Shown in pieces: positions 10,131 to 22,021 of a DNA stretch of 64,000 nucleotides. The stretch covers positions 93,102,929 to 93,166,928 of the forward strand of contig CM066314.1 in assembly GCA_033807775.1 (NCBI GenBank), read 5' to 3'. A program made the translations under genes and the position numbers. Numbering within the stretch: the first letter of the stretch is position 1; each line of letters starts with the position of its first letter. The DNA comes from Saussurea involucrata (Eukaryota; Streptophyta; Magnoliopsida; Asterales; Asteraceae). Under the pieces are notes generated by a model that did no database searches, was not told the DNA's origin, and was given only the letters and a program-made list of their open reading frames with translations.

Positions 10131-11222
10131 CTACATACTCAGCTTCAGCTGTGGAGGTGGACACTGAGTTTTTTGCTTTTTACTTGTCCAACTCACCAGC
10201 TTTCCACCCAGGAGCTGACAGCCTCCTGTGGTGCTTTTCCTATCCAATTTGCAACCTGCAAAATTACTATCTGAATAGGCGATTAGATCAAACCCTGAGT
10301 CTTTGGGATACCAAAGACCTAGGTTCGCAGTACCCTTAAGATATCGAAAAATTCGCTTTACAACGGTCATATGAGATATCTTAGGTTCAGCTTGATATCG
10401 TGCACACAAACAGGTTGCGTACATAATATTGGGTCGGCTAGCTGTAAGATACAAGAGAGAGCCGATCATCCCACGATACAGCATGACATTAACAGGAATA
10501 CCATTAGTATCCTTATCTAGTGTCAGCGGTGGTGCCATAGGGGTTTTCATAGCTGAACTCTGAGTTAAATCGAATTTCTTCAACATATCTTTAACATACT
10601 TTCCCTGATTAATGAAAGTTCCTTTTTCATTTTGCTTTATCTGAAGACCAAGGAAATATGTTAGTTCATCCATCATGCTCATTTTATACTCATATTTCAT
10701 TCTATCAGCGAAACGAGTACAAAGATCAGGGTTAGTAGAACCAAATATAATGTCATCAACATATATCTGAACAAGAATGATATGACCTTTTACTTTCTTG
10801 AAGAAAAGAGTCTTATCGATTTTACCACGCTCAAATTGTTCAATATGGAGATAAGTAGAGAGAGTGTCATACCATGCACATGGAGCTTGCTTTAAGCCAT
10901 AAAGTGCCTTATCCAGTTTATAAACATAACCTGGGCGCTTAGGATCTGAGAATCCTGGAGGTTGTTCCACATAGACTTCTTCATTCAGCTTTACATTTAG
11001 AAACGCTGACTTAACATCCATCTGATATACTTTGAAGTCTTTGTGTACAGCGTATGCTAAGAATAGACGAATAGATTCTAGTCTTGCTACTGGAGCAAAT
11101 GTTTCATCGTAATCTATGCCTTCCTCTTGTCTGTATCCCTGAGCAACAAGACGAGCCTTGTTGCGGGTTATAGTTCCATGTTCGTCAAACTTGTTTCGAT
11201 AGACCCATTTAGTGCCTATCAC
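10131..11222 (-). pseudogene. Reverse transcriptase and RNase H of element B
   Basis: 363 codons with the Ty1/copia RT (RVT_2 type): KARLVAQGYRQ near 22-32, QMDVKSAFLN near 67-76 with a catalytic Asp, YVDD near 154-157 with the other two, LYGLKQAP near 107-114. RNase H follows (SDSNFAGCKLDRKSTTG near 323-339). The last 12 residues are out of frame after an indel near 10180. Upstream the same frame continues across one TAG at 11283 into 11284-12578. The enzyme would copy element RNA into DNA in the cytoplasmic particle, but this copy cannot make an intact product. Confidence 0.9.
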
Positions 11223-11282
11223 TGTCTTATCAGTTGGTCTTCGAACAAGTTTCCAAACTTTGTTTCTTTCGAATTCAGTCAG

Positions 11283-12578
11283 CTATTCTTGCATGGCGCT
11301 GACCCAGTTTGGATCTTTGAGGGCATCATCTACTTTCTTTGGTTCAGTTAGAGAAATAAAGTTAACAAATAAACAAATATTACCCGCACTTCGTCGAGTC
11401 TGAACACCAGCGTTTGGATCACCAAGAATTTGATCAATTGGGTGATTTACAGTCCATCGCTGAGCTGGAGCGTGAGATGCTGACTCAACCTGAACTGGAG
11501 GAGCTGAAGATGAGGCTTCAGCAACTTCTGGAAAATCAGCTAAGAGAGGAGTGGGTGCAGATGTCATTTCATTCACTGATTGCTGAGAAGTAGATGGAAT
11601 GTCTGAGACATTTGTTTCAGAAGCAGGTATAGTGTTTAAAGGAACAACTGAGACCCATGATGTTTCAGCTTCACTATTCTGCATATTTTTCTTTTTAAGG
11701 GTTTTACTTTCCTTTTCAAAGAGATTTTTCTTTTCCGTGAAATCTTTCCTTTCTTTTTCCAAAATCTTTTCTAGTTCAGAGATTTTCACGGAAAGTTCAG
11801 AACTTTTAATCTCAAAAGATTTTCGTTCAGTTTCAAATTTAGCTCTTTCTTTCTCAAGCTTCTCTTTTTCAAAAAATAAAACTTTCTCAAAGTCAGAAAC
11901 TTGTTTTGAAAGTTTTATACCTCTCAGTTCAAATGCGTCCTTTTCTTTAAGAACTTTCTTTGAAGAAAGTGACTCTCTTTCACATTCTGAAAGCCTTTTC
12001 TTCAATTCAACGTTTTCACCTTCCAACATTGTTCTTTTCTCTTGAACTCTTTTTATTTGATCTTGTAGATATGAGTTCCCCTTCTCTCTCTCGATTTTTC
12101 TACTCTTCATATCAACATTTTCACTTTGAAGAGTTGTTACTTTCTCTTGAAGTTTCTTGATTTGATCGTCCAGACTTGAGTTGTCTTTCTTTGTTTCAAG
12201 ACCTGCAATGTATATTTCAAGATCTGTAATTCTTTTAGTAAGTTTAGATTTTGAAGAAGAAATGTCTAAAATTTGTCTCTTTAGATCAACATTTTCTTCC
12301 TCCAATGCTTTATTTAAAACAGGAAATGAAGGATTTGAAGTATTAGGTTTAACAAAAGTTTGCTTCAAACCTTCACTATCTGATTTAACAAAAAATTGTA
12401 GAGTTGGAAGTATTTCCGTTATAAGAACTTGTTGCAAAATTTCATTATTTGATTTAACAAAAGATTGCTTCAAATCTTCACCACTAGATTTAATAATAGT
12501 TTGCTTCAAACTCATTTTTTTTGGTATTGCTAGATATTGATCTTTCAGAAAATCAAGCAGAAAGTGTATGAAATACAC
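11283..12578 (-). pseudogene. Gag coiled coil fused to the RT leader, element B
   Basis: 431 codons open. Residues about 75-300 are a long Lys/Glu-rich coiled coil (repeated LEK/EKE heptads), the equivalent of the gag coiled coil in A/D (residues 500-610 there). From about 300 it switches to the Ser/Pro-rich linker that normally precedes RT, then to the RT start (VNFISLTEPKKVDDAL...). Zinc knuckles are upstream and missing; protease and the whole integrase are absent, so an internal deletion of roughly 3 kb joined gag to RT. It ends at a TAG where the pol frame resumes. Confidence 0.75.
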
Positions 12579-12691
12579 TAAAAAAATATATAAATTTTTT
12601 TCTTGAAAAGCTCTTAAAGTGTATGAAAAACACTATAGAAAAAATTTCGGAATAAATTTTTTTCTCAAAATACTCTTTTTTTTAATCAACA

Positions 12692-12827
12692 CGAATTCGG
12701 ATCAAGAAGGATTCGAAATCAATAGATTCGGACCAAGAAGGGTTCGAAATCCTTTGTTTCGTATCCTTAAGGGTTCGAAATCCTTGGTTTCGTATCCTTA
12801 AGGGTTCGAAATCCTTGGTTTCGGTTC
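12692..12827. repeat. 31-bp minisatellite at the B/A boundary
   Basis: Three 31-base units (12740, 12771 and 12802, the last cut off at 26 bases by the LTR of A) built on GGGTTCGAAATCC and GTTTCGTATCC, preceded by two degenerate units with GATTCGGA. TTCGAA is palindromic. It belongs to the truncated 5' side of B. Confidence 0.75.
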
Positions 12828-13042
12828 TGTTAGCTTCAATCTTCCTAATCGTAGAAGTATTTAGAAGTAGTGAAAAATAGGCCAAGTGAAGAAAGCCTCT
12901 TACAGAGGCTCTGCCGAACTTACCGAGAGATCAAGGTCAAGAAGCTACAGAAGCTACAGAGACGTCCTACAGAAGCTCTGTCATACGCGCAAAGAAGACC
13001 AAAGACTCGGAATCCGGTAAAGACTGATCTACAAAGGACCAT

Positions 13043-13082
13043 ACCGCAGAACCTCTGTAACACTTTACAGAGCCTCTGCGGT
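13043..13082 (+). promoter_or_regulatory. LTR hairpin, 18-bp arms
   Basis: Arms 13043-13060 and 13065-13082 are inverted repeats with two mismatches around a 4-nt loop (left arm starts ACCGCAGAACC). A close equivalent with 17-bp arms is kept in the D LTRs (for example 21062-21078 with 21085-21101). It lies about 230 bp upstream of the TATA box. LTR palindromes are reported for Sireviruses; the role here is inferred. Confidence 0.65.
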
Positions 13083-13313
13083 CCTCATTAAAGACTTGGA
13101 AGATATTTATAATATCTTGCTACTGTTCCTGGACCTGTTCATCAACTTGCATGGCAACGTACCCTGTCCAACTTCAACGTGTCAAACTCTGAGTGGACTC
13201 AATAGGGCTTAGTACATAATAGACGTCTGCGGCATTAAATGCAATAAAGCACATTCAACTATTCATGCCGTCCGATCAATAGTAGCTCATGCTTTATGGT
13301 CCCCTTGTAGTAG

Positions 13314-13320
13314 TATATAA
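13314..13320 (+). promoter_or_regulatory. TATA box of LTR A
   Basis: TATATAA followed by GGAAGACTCATG, a context shared with the D LTRs. The transcript would begin about 30 bp on, near 13345. Confidence 0.65.
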
Positions 13321-13454
13321 GGAAGACTCATGTTGAGTTCTTCCTAATCGAGAATCAAGAGACAAAAACATCACAAGAACACATAGCTTATACACTTTGA
13401 GAGTCATATCTGTTTTAAAGCTTTGCTTACTCACTGTTCTTAAATCTGTTCTTG

Positions 13455-13476
13455 ATATATATATATATATATATAT
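13455..13476. repeat. (AT)11 microsatellite in LTR A
   Basis: Eleven AT units in the R/U5 part of the LTR. The D LTRs carry only a short TATATATA here, so the run has grown in A. Confidence 0.85.
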
Positions 13477-13638
13477 TCAGTAAACTTTGAGATATTATTT
13501 CCTGTTCACTGTTTATTTATATTGTGTTCTAAATCTATCAAACATATCTGTTAGTTCTTCAAATACGCTTCCGCATCAAACTTAAACTTGAACTAATAGA
13601 TCTGATAATCTTGTTTAAACAAAACGGGAACCAACAAT

Positions 13639-13650
13639 TGGTATCAGAGC
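13639..13650 (+). other. Primer-binding site, initiator-Met tRNA
   Basis: TGGTATCAGAGC two bases after the LTR end, the standard plant copia PBS complementary to the 3' end of initiator-Met tRNA. The leader 13651-13918 to the gag ATG has no ORF of note. Confidence 0.93.
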
Positions 13651-13918
13651 CTAGCTTGATTTTCAATATCAAGTGATCCTCGTTTGACAACATTATTGAT
13701 AGATTTCATTCTGTTTTTAACCTACTCTTCATCATAATTAAAAAGGTTTCTGTTTTCCTATCACTCTTCGATTAATTCTGATAGAAACCATTTTTCCAGG
13801 TTAGAACACCAGTAAAGTAATTCTGGATATTAGTTATTACCCAGAAATCCTTCCAGATCTTCATACTCATAAATCTTTCATCATATTATCCTTTCTGAAC
13901 CCCTGAAAAGCTCTTACA

Positions 13919-16900
13919 ATGACAAATACCAATAACTTTTTCACTGCTGGCTCATTAACCAAACCTCCTACTCTCCTTCGAGATGAGTATCCTCAATGGA
14001 AGATAAGAATGATTCATTTCTTTGAGGGTACTGAAAAAACTCTCAAACAATATCTTTACAATCCTCCTCCGATCCCTATGATAACTATGCCACGTGTACC
14101 AGCTACTGCTGAATCTCCTGAAATCCCTGAAAATCAAAAACCTAAGCCAAAAGGAGAATGGTCAAATGAAGATAAGGCAGAAGATGAAGTTGCACAGAAA
14201 ACAAAAAGAATATTGATCATGGCTATCCCCAACGAACTTTTTCAATCCTTAGATGCATGTGAAACAGCACACGATCTTTGGAAAGAATTAGAAAGACAGT
14301 TGGAAGGGGGTGCTAAAACACAGAAGAACCGAAAGGCACAATACATAAATGAATATCATGCCTTCAGAGCCTCTGCAACAGAATCTCCGCAAACAACATA
14401 CGACCGGTTCAACTCCCTCATAAACAAATGCAGAAAGTCTGGCATTCACAGAACCTCGGAAGAAAATAACGTCATGTTTCTAAATAGCCTGAATGATGAG
14501 TGGCTTCAATTGTCTATGTCTTTACAAACAAACCAAGATCTAGACTCATGGACACTCTCTGATCTTTATGGAACACTAGCTGCACAAGAGCCTCAAATAG
14601 CACAGGCTAAAACACTAACCATTGCACCATACGCATTGGTTAGTAAATCAATAGAGGCTACAGAAAGACCGAGAAATGAGAGAGCAACAGAGGAGAAGAA
14701 GAAGGAGAAGAAGAAGATAGTGATGGTTGATAGCGAAGAAGACGAGCTGATAGAGGAAGAGATAACTCTTGCGTCATTAGCTAAATCATTCGCTCTATTG
14801 ACAAGAGAGTTCAGAGGTAACCAAAGAAATTCTGGAAATGACAGATATAGCAGAGACAACCCGAGCGGTAGAAGAGATGATGGAAGAAGAGAAGAATCGA
14901 GTAACCGACAGAGGTCAGACTACAGAAATGATGACCAACAGAGGTCGAGCGACAGAAACTACAGAGGAAATGACCGACAGAGGTCAGATGACAAGGTAGG
15001 CCACACACAAGAATGCTACAAATGTGGTAAGCCTGGTCATTACACAAACGAATGCCGAACAGAGAAAGGTGGAGATTAACAGAAGTCCGATGATCGAAAT
15101 GGAAACACCTCTCAAGGTTGTTTCAACTGCGGCAAGCCAAGCCATTTCGCAATAGAATGCAGAAGTAGACAAAATCGCCCACAGAAGGACTCAGCTTTTT
15201 ACAAAAAGAAGGCTGAATATTATGCGCAAAAATCCCTAATGGCGAACAAAGGGCATTCTGAAGCAAACAAGGAGGACTTCGAGTCAGACTCTACCTCTGA
15301 TGATGAATTCACCACCAATGCCCTGTTCTGTGGCATGGCAGAAGTCGACTCCGGCACTGACACTGAGGTATCCATTTCAAACTCTACCTCTTGTACTAAA
15401 TCTGTAGATAATGATTCAATTAAACTTAACATTGAACTGATTGGACTAAAAGAGATAAATGAAAGCATTCAGAAAAGACTCACCTTTAATGAGAGAGAAG
15501 TAAGGCTTCTCACTCAAGAAAAAGCCAAAATTTTTGAAGAAAAGGAAAGAGTAGAAAAATATTGGAGCAAAAATGTAGATCCTTTAAAAAGGCAAATTTC
15601 TGAATTAACCTCTGCTTTAAAAATCAAAACAAAAGAGCTTTCAGTTTCTAGGAGTGAAACAACTGACATAAGAGCTCTCAAAGAATACTTTCAAAGAGAG
15701 AAAGAGGTACTTTGGCAAGATCTTCTAAGAAGATAAGTTTTACTTAAAAATTATAAAGATGCACAGAAGGTGTATGAAAAGGTAAACTCCCAAATAGCAA
15801 GACGAGGTATAGGGTACAGTGATATTACCTTAGGTGTTGAAAATAAAAGACTAAAACCTCTGTCCTCTCTATTTGTTTTGGGAAAAACAAATAAACCAAA
15901 TTTTCCAAACTTACTCTCTGTAAGTAAAAGGGTTAAAATCTCTGCAGAACCTAACTTGAGGAAACATACGAAGATGATCAATGTGTGGTTTGAAAACACA
16001 GATTCATCATCTTCAACCTCTGTCAATAGATGAATCAAACCAAAGAAATATCTGAAAACACAAGATCAGATTGGTATCTTTAAGTTTGGTAAACCAGAGA
16101 CTCAAACACAGGTCGCTTTTGTCTGTATGATAAATGTCGAAAAGAAATTATCTGCAAAATCTCCTGAGTTTAAACCCATCTTTTCAGAAGAAAAACTTAA
16201 AGAATCAATTGAAAAAGAAATTTTGGAAGTTTTTAAATCAAATGTTTTAGAAAATCTCTGTACATCTTCTATAGATCAAATTCTCGCTGAAGAGATCTCA
16301 TCAGAAACCTCTACTATCTATGAAAGTTATTCTACAGAGGAAGAAAGCTCGTACGATACATGCTCAGAAAATCCAGCCTCTGTCGAAAGAGATGACTCAA
16401 CCTCTGTATATGAGGACGATTCATCCTCTGACGACTCAGAGACTGATTCTAAATCAGGGATAGTTCACTGTGACACAGAGGATGTTAAATTCTCCTCTGA
16501 GGTTCTTAACAGAACAATTTCTCCAAAAGAGAAAATTACAGAGATACCTATCTGTCCAGATTTTCTCAAAATGTGTATACAAGTCAAAACCTCTACAGAG
16601 CTTGATAATCTGAAAAAGGCCTCTGAAAATCCTAAAAGCTCAAAATTTTCAAAACCTTTAAAGCAAATTAAAGAGAATCCCACTTGGCAACAAAAGGGAA
16701 AAAGGCCTGAAGCTAACAAATATTTTTCCTCTGTGACAGTGAAGAAAGATGTTCACCACAGAAGAGACTCACAGAAGGCAGGACCTAAACAAGACTTTTG
16801 CAAACAACATTCTAGTATTCATAGATCTTCTTGTAATAGGAAATCTAATGTTAAGAAAGAATGTAATGCCTCTGTGGTTCAGTTCAATGAATTCAATGAA

Positions 16901-17062
16901 AAGTTCAAACAAATCACGTCTCATATTAAATACTGTCATTGCTTTGATCTTTTGTTCAAATTGAATAATCACTTCTCAAGTCCAGATTGCTTACTCTCCG
17001 CTAAAATTCAAACTCCAAAGTCAGAACCTAGAGAGAAACAATATGATTTTTCTAAAAGATAA
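13919..17062 (+). pseudogene. gag of element A
   Basis: Starts MTNTNNFFTAGS as in every D copy. Order: UBN2-type capsid region (about 90-230), Arg/Asp/Ser-rich basic tract (about 300-360), two CX2CX4HX4C zinc knuckles that bind the RNA genome, then coiled coil and acidic tail. Three nonsense codons break the frame (15077-15079 between the knuckles, 15734-15736, 16031-16033), and a 2-bp loss near 17050 shifts it to a stop at 17060. The second knuckle has Ile-Glu where D has Lys-Asp. The original gag end corresponds to the TGA at about 17145. Clearly dead, with more damage than the gag copies in D. Confidence 0.9.
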
Positions 17063-17109
17063 AATGTATTTCAAGAATGCTAAGGCAAACTTGAAAAATT
17101 CTAACAATA

Positions 17110-18426
17110 TTGGACCCATATGGATATGGGTACCTAAGTCTCTGTGATTCGCGGTTTGTGCCAATTTGGTATCTTGACTCCGGATGCTCAAGGCACATGA
17201 CTGGCGACAGAAGTTTAATATCCACGTACAAAGAAACACACGATGGTGGATCTGTAACTTTTGGAGACGACAAGAAGGGACACATCAAAGGCTATGGAGT
17301 CATACAGAAGGAAAACGTCTCTGTATACAAAGTTGCATATGTGAATTGCCTTAAACACAACTTACTCAGTGTAAGTCAACTCTGTGATACAGGATTCGAT
17401 GTGTTATTCAAAAGAACTTTCTGCTCTCTGCAAAGTGAAGACACAGGAATGGAACTTCTGCGAGCCGAAAGAAGAGGTGATCTGTATCTGATGAATTTTT
17501 GTTCCAAGAACAAGGACAAAGTTTGCCTTGTAGCCTGCAAAAGTGAGGAAGCCTGGTTATGGCATAACAGGTTCTGTCACTTGAACTTTCACACCTTGGA
17601 TAAACTGGTCAAACTTGATCTAGGTAAAGGTTTGCCTAATGTTAAATTTAATAAGGATCATTTGTGTTCTGCCTGTGAAATGGGAAAACTCAGAAGAGCT
17701 TCTCACAGAGGCAAAACATATGTGTCTTGCACTAGGCCTCTGTACATGCTTCATGTCGACCTCTGCGGTCCCATTGCCATACAGAGCCTAGGTGGCAAGA
17801 AATACATACTTGTCTTAATTGATGAGTATTCACGATTCACATGGGTTGAATTTGTCCGAAAGAAATCAGATGTTCCAATCATCTTGATTAATCTAATGAA
17901 AAGAATCCAAGTTCTTTATGAATGCAGAATACAGAAGTTAAGAAGTGACAATGGCACAGAATTTAAAAACTCTGTCATTAAAGCCTATCTTTCTACAGAA
18001 GGAATTTCACAGAACTTCTCTGCCGCACGCACTCCACAGCAGAACGACGTAGTCGAAAGAAAGAATCGAACGCTCGTGGAGGCCGCAAGAGCTATGCTAT
18101 CAGCATGCGGATTACCGATGAACTTTTGGGCAGAAGCGATTTCTACCGTTTGTTATACACATAACCGTTCAACCATTGTGAAAAGACACTTCAAGACTCC
18201 TTACGAATTGATCAACAAAAGGCGGCCAAACATCAAATTTTTCCATATGTTCGGATGTAAATGCTTTGTTTTAAACGACAGAGATTCCAGAGGAAAGTTT
18301 GAGGTAAAAGCTGACGAAGGCAAATTCATTGGATACTCTGCCACTTCCAAAGCCTACAGAGCATTCCTTACAAGGTCTCGCAAAATCGTAGAAAGCATCA
18401 ATGTTTCTTTTGATGATTCATTCTAG
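17110..18426 (+). pseudogene. Protease and integrase of element A
   Basis: 438 codons open. The aspartic-protease signature WYLDSGCSRHM is near residues 21-31; the integrase zinc site (H...H...C..C, WHNRFCHL and CSACEMGK) and the DDE core follow (HVDLCGP; RSDNGTEF; VVERKNRTL with Asp-Glu spacing of 35). It cleaves the polyprotein and inserts the cDNA when intact. The Gly of the PQQNG motif is Asp here. The frame ends at a TAG (18424-18426), beyond which it stays open into the pre-RT linker. A 10-nt gap just before the protease relative to D changes the gag/pol phase. Confidence 0.92.
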
Positions 18427-18516
18427 AAGACTTCTGAGCAAATCAGTTCAGAACTCGGACTTAAAAGGGAAACCTCTGGCATCTCGAAAGAAGACTTAAA
18501 TCTTCTATTTTTAGAG

Positions 18517-20472
18517 ATGTTCCACGACGACATTGATCCCTCTGTTGGAACAAACAGAGCTTCTGAAGAACCATCTTCCATCGGTCAAAATCCTACAGGT
18601 ATGACTCTAACTGGTCCAAATAATGCTTCATCTTCTTCTATAAATACTACAAATGCAAATGCCGAGGTAGAGACCACAGAAGATGAAACAACGAGGAAAA
18701 CGACCACAGAAGCTGCTGAAAATCAAACTTCACAATCCACAGAGGAACCAATTACAGAGGATATAGAGGACCAAGTCTATACGTCCTCAGAGGAACAAAC
18801 TCCACCACCTCTCATACCAATCATTCCACAAGCTGTAGGATCAACTACAAAGGCACGCACTACTACAAAGGCTATACAAGAAGAAGAAGAAGAACAACAA
18901 GAAGCCTCTGAAGAAAGATTCGATGACATTGGTGACCACCTTCCACGCACAACTAAGTGGACAAAAAACCATCCTCCAAGCCAAATAATTGGCGAACCTT
19001 CTGACACAGTAAAAACCAGATCTACCACTGCTAATTTTTGTTTCTTTACAAATTTTATCAGTATGATAGAACCAAAGAAGATTTCTGAAGCCCTAGATGA
19101 CCCAAACTGGGTAGACGCCATGCAAGAAGAACTTCTGCAGTTTGAGCGTAACAAAGTATGGACTTTAGTACCTCTGCCACGAGGGAAACAGGCCATTGGG
19201 ACTAAGTGGGTCTACAGAAATAAGAAGGATAAAGATGGAGTGGTCATCAGAAACAAAGCACGATTAGTGGCCAAGGGATATAGACAAGAAGAAGGCATAG
19301 ACTACGATGAGACTTTTGCCCCTGTCGCACGGCTCGAAGCAATAAGAATATTCTAAGCCTTCGCAGCCCACAGAGGATTTAAAGTTTATCAGATGGACGT
19401 AAAATCAGCTTTTCTCAACGGTGAAATCCAAGAAGAGGTTTACGTAAATCAGGCACCAGGGTTTGAAAGCTCAAAGTTCCCAAGGCATGTATACTACCTT
19501 GAAAAGGCTCTGTACGGACTGAAACAGGCTCCAAGATCATGGTACGAACGACTTTCTACCTTTCTTCTAGTCAATGGCTACGACAGAGGTACAACAGATA
19601 CAACCTTATTCTATAAACGTAAAAACAGTGAAATAATGATAGTACAAATCTACGTGGATGACATAATTTTTGGGTCTACTAATACAGAAGAGTGCAAAAG
19701 TTTTGAAAAACTCATGCAGAGTGAGTTTGAAATGAGTATGATGGGAGAATTAACATTCTTCCTAGGACTCCAAATCAAACAATCATCAGAAAGAATTTTT
19801 ATAAATCAGGCCAAATATGTCTCTGACATTCTTTCCAAGTATAGCCTCTCTGATACCTCTGCAATGAAAACTCCAATGGCCACTGGAAATAAGTTATTCT
19901 TAGATCCAGATGGCATCTCTGTAGAATGCACTCTTTACAGAGGCATGATTGGATCTCTGTTATACTTAACTGCAAGTAGACCTGACATTATGCATGCCAC
20001 ATGTCTTTGTGCACGTTATCAAGCTAATCCTAAGAAATCACATTATGATGCTGTTAAGAGAATCTTTAGATACCTAAAGGGGACCAAAAATCTTGGTCTC
20101 TGGTATCCACAGAACTCTGGTTTTTGTCTTAAAGCCTATACAGATTCAGACTATGGAGGATGCATGCTCGACAGAAAGAGTACCTCTGGGAGTTGTCAAT
20201 TCCTAGGTGGTAAGCTAGTCAGTTGGACCTCCAAGAAGCAGAATTGTGTGTCAACATCTACGGCAGAAGCTGAATATGTTGCTGCTACTAGCTGCTGTTC
20301 TCAGGTTCTGTGGATGAAGACTCAGCTAAAAGACTACGGCCACATCCTACTCAAGATACCCATCTTCTTTGATTCCAAAAGTACCATTGCCATCTCTGCC
20401 AATCTTGTGCAACATTCAAAAACCAAGCATATCGATATAAGGTACCACTTCTTGAAACATCATGTTGAATAA
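18517..20472 (+). pseudogene. RT and RNase H of element A, split by D
   Basis: Acidic Ser/Thr/Glu-rich linker (18517-18960), then copia RT: KARLVAKGYRQEEGIDYDE, nonsense TAA at 19354-19356, MDVKSAFLNGE at 19393, YVDD near 19650, then RNase H (TDSDYGGCMLDRKSTSG; TAEAEYVAATSCCSQ). Same frame as the integrase, so A pol was one frame broken only by stops. The final codons HHVE are cut by the LTR of D at 20473; the missing 40 residues resume at 55766. Confidence 0.93.
20468..20472. other. Target-site duplication of D, left copy
   Basis: AATAA here and AATAC at 55766-55770; the uninterrupted sequence (57699-57703) reads AATAC, so the left copy has one substitution. A 5-bp duplication is standard for copia integration. 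Confidence 0.85.
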
Positions 20473-21316
20473 TGTTGGTTCCCGGTTTTGTTTAAACAAG
20501 ATTATCAGATCTATTAGTTCAAGTTTGAGTTTGATGAGGAAGCGTATTTGAAGAACTAACAGATATGTTTGATAGATTTAGAACATAATATAAATAAACA
20601 GTGAACAGGAAATAATATCTCAAAGTTTACTGAATATATATATTAAGAACAGATTCAAGAACAGTGAGTTAAGCAAAGCTTTTAAAACATATATGACTCT
20701 CAAAGTGTTTAAAGCTTGTGATGTTTTTCTCTCTTGAATTCTTGTTTCGATTGTTCGATTGATCGATCGATGGATAGGAAGAACTCAACATGAGTCTTCC
20801 TTATATACTACTCTAAGGGGACCATAAAGCATATGCTACTGTTCACAAAGGACGGTATGAATAGTTGGACAGATGGAATGAACAGTTGGACGTGTTGTTT
20901 TGCATTTAATGCAGCAGACGTCTATTGTGTACTAAGCCCTATTGAATCCAACCAGAGTTTGACACGTTGCAGTTGGACATGGCATGCTACCATGTAAGTT
21001 GATGAACAGGTCCTGTAACAGTAGCAAGATATTATAAATATCTTTTAAGTCTTTGTTGAAGACCGCAGAGGCTCTGTGAAGTGCCACAGAGGTTCTGCGG
21101 TTTGGTCCTTAGAAGAGCAGTCTTCACCGGATTCCGAGTCTTTGGTCTTCTTTGCGCGTATGACAGAGCTTCTGTTGGGCGCCTCTTTAGCTTCTGTAGC
21201 TTCTTGACCTTGATCTCTCGGTAAGTTCGGCAGAGCCTCTGTAAGAGGCTTTCTTCACTTAGCCTATTTTTTACTACTTCTAAATACTTCTATGATTAGG
21301 AAGATTGAAGCTAACA
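20473..21316 (-). repeat. 3' LTR of element D (844 bp)
   Basis: Minus-strand TGTTAGCTTC...CCAACA. The TATA box reads from 20801-20807 and the hairpin is at 21062-21101. It differs from the 5' LTR at 17 positions by hand count with no length change. Confidence 0.95.
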
Positions 21317-21328
21317 ATATCCCCCTAA
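21317..21328 (-). other. Polypurine tract of D
   Basis: Minus-strand TAGGGGGATA adjoining the 3' LTR. The following 21329-21503 is 3' untranslated with nothing else visible. Confidence 0.75.
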
Positions 21329-21503
21329 GTAGTGAAAAATAAAAATATTTAACTTGAGTTTAGTTAGGCTAAGTTAGATAAGATAGAGGTTAAACAATAC
21401 CTCGAAAGTTCTTTCATTCAGAAATATGCCAGAGGCATTTTACATTTGAGTACAATGAAAGATAAATTTTTGACTTGGTTTGCAGAGATTTGAGGTTTGA
21501 GAA

Positions 21504-21920
21504 TCAGATTTTGGCATCTTTGAAATCGTTGTAGTTTCTGTTGTCTCTTCCGATTCTTCTGATCTCTTTGTAGAAACTGATGCAGAGTTCTCTTAGGCGA
21601 ATTGTGGCATCAATCTCTCTGATGAAAGTATCTGCAGCATCTCTATCCATTTTCTCTGTACCTCTGTATTTTACAAGGCTTGCTCTGAACTTGTTCAGAG
21701 TACTAGTTGCGTACTTCTGACAATCCATGCACACAAATAGTTTGATTTCGCCTTGTGGGTTTTGAAATACTAACCCGAATCTTGGTTCTGTAATGATAGA
21801 GTTGGGCACGGCGTCGGGTGGGCAGCGATCTTCTGGTGGTCGTAAATTTAGATGTTTGAGACCAAGATCCTTTCCCAGTTGAAAATCTATCATACTGAAG
21901 ATCAGAAGCTTTTCCCTCAT
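21504..21920 (-). pseudogene. Env-like C-terminal end, element D
   Basis: 138 residues from an internal Met to the stop; the coding frame actually opens further up, near 22120, where a frameshift separates it from the gag-env fusion. It is an ordered, charged domain with Cys pairs (FVCMDCQKYATSTL) and a helical end (DATIRLRELCISFYKEIRR). No membrane segment, so it does not look like the transmembrane tail of a viral envelope. Function unknown. Confidence 0.6.
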
Positions 21921-22021
21921 TGCTTTTCTTAATAATTGATAGGCTCTGGTGTTTGCCTCTGTGTTGTAGTTGTCCTTTGTCCGTTGCAGAAGGTCAGGTA
22001 GATCATAAGGATTGATATTTC

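Larger units (their letters stand above)
3477..12827 (-). mobile_element. Element B: second Sirevirus-type copia family, 5'-truncated
   Basis: Minus-strand order from high to low coordinate: gag coiled coil joined to the RT leader, RT-RNaseH, spacer, env-like gene, polypurine tract, 3' LTR. It has inserted into the env-like gene of C right after a Trp codon; the flank 3472-3476 (AGGCC) should be one copy of a 5-bp target duplication, with the partner beyond the visible part. Protease, integrase, most of gag and the 5' LTR are missing. Its proteins differ clearly from those of A/D, and TCAGCG replaces CAGAGG as its recurrent hexamer. Confidence 0.88.
12828..13636 (+). repeat. 5' LTR of element A (809 bp)
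   Basis: Begins TGTTAGCTTC and ends GGGAACCAACA, followed after two bases by the PBS. The same termini, inverted, bound element D. It has inverted repeats near its start, a strong hairpin at 13043-13082, a TATA box at 13314 and an AT repeat. Confidence 0.95.
12828..20472 (+). mobile_element. Element A (left part): old Sirevirus, plus strand
   Basis: LTR, PBS, gag, PR-IN and RT-RNaseH in order, with in-frame stops and small indels throughout. Interrupted at 20472 in the RNase H coding region by element D, and resumes at 55766. Same family as D: LTRs and proteins align nearly end to end. The flank GGTTC (12823-12827) may be its 5' target duplication; the 3' LTR is not in the window. Confidence 0.93.

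Noticed and set aside
11599..12540. Plus-strand Ser/Phe-rich open frames
   Set aside because: Antisense shadow of the Lys/Glu coiled coil, which lacks stops on the reverse strand because of its codon make-up.
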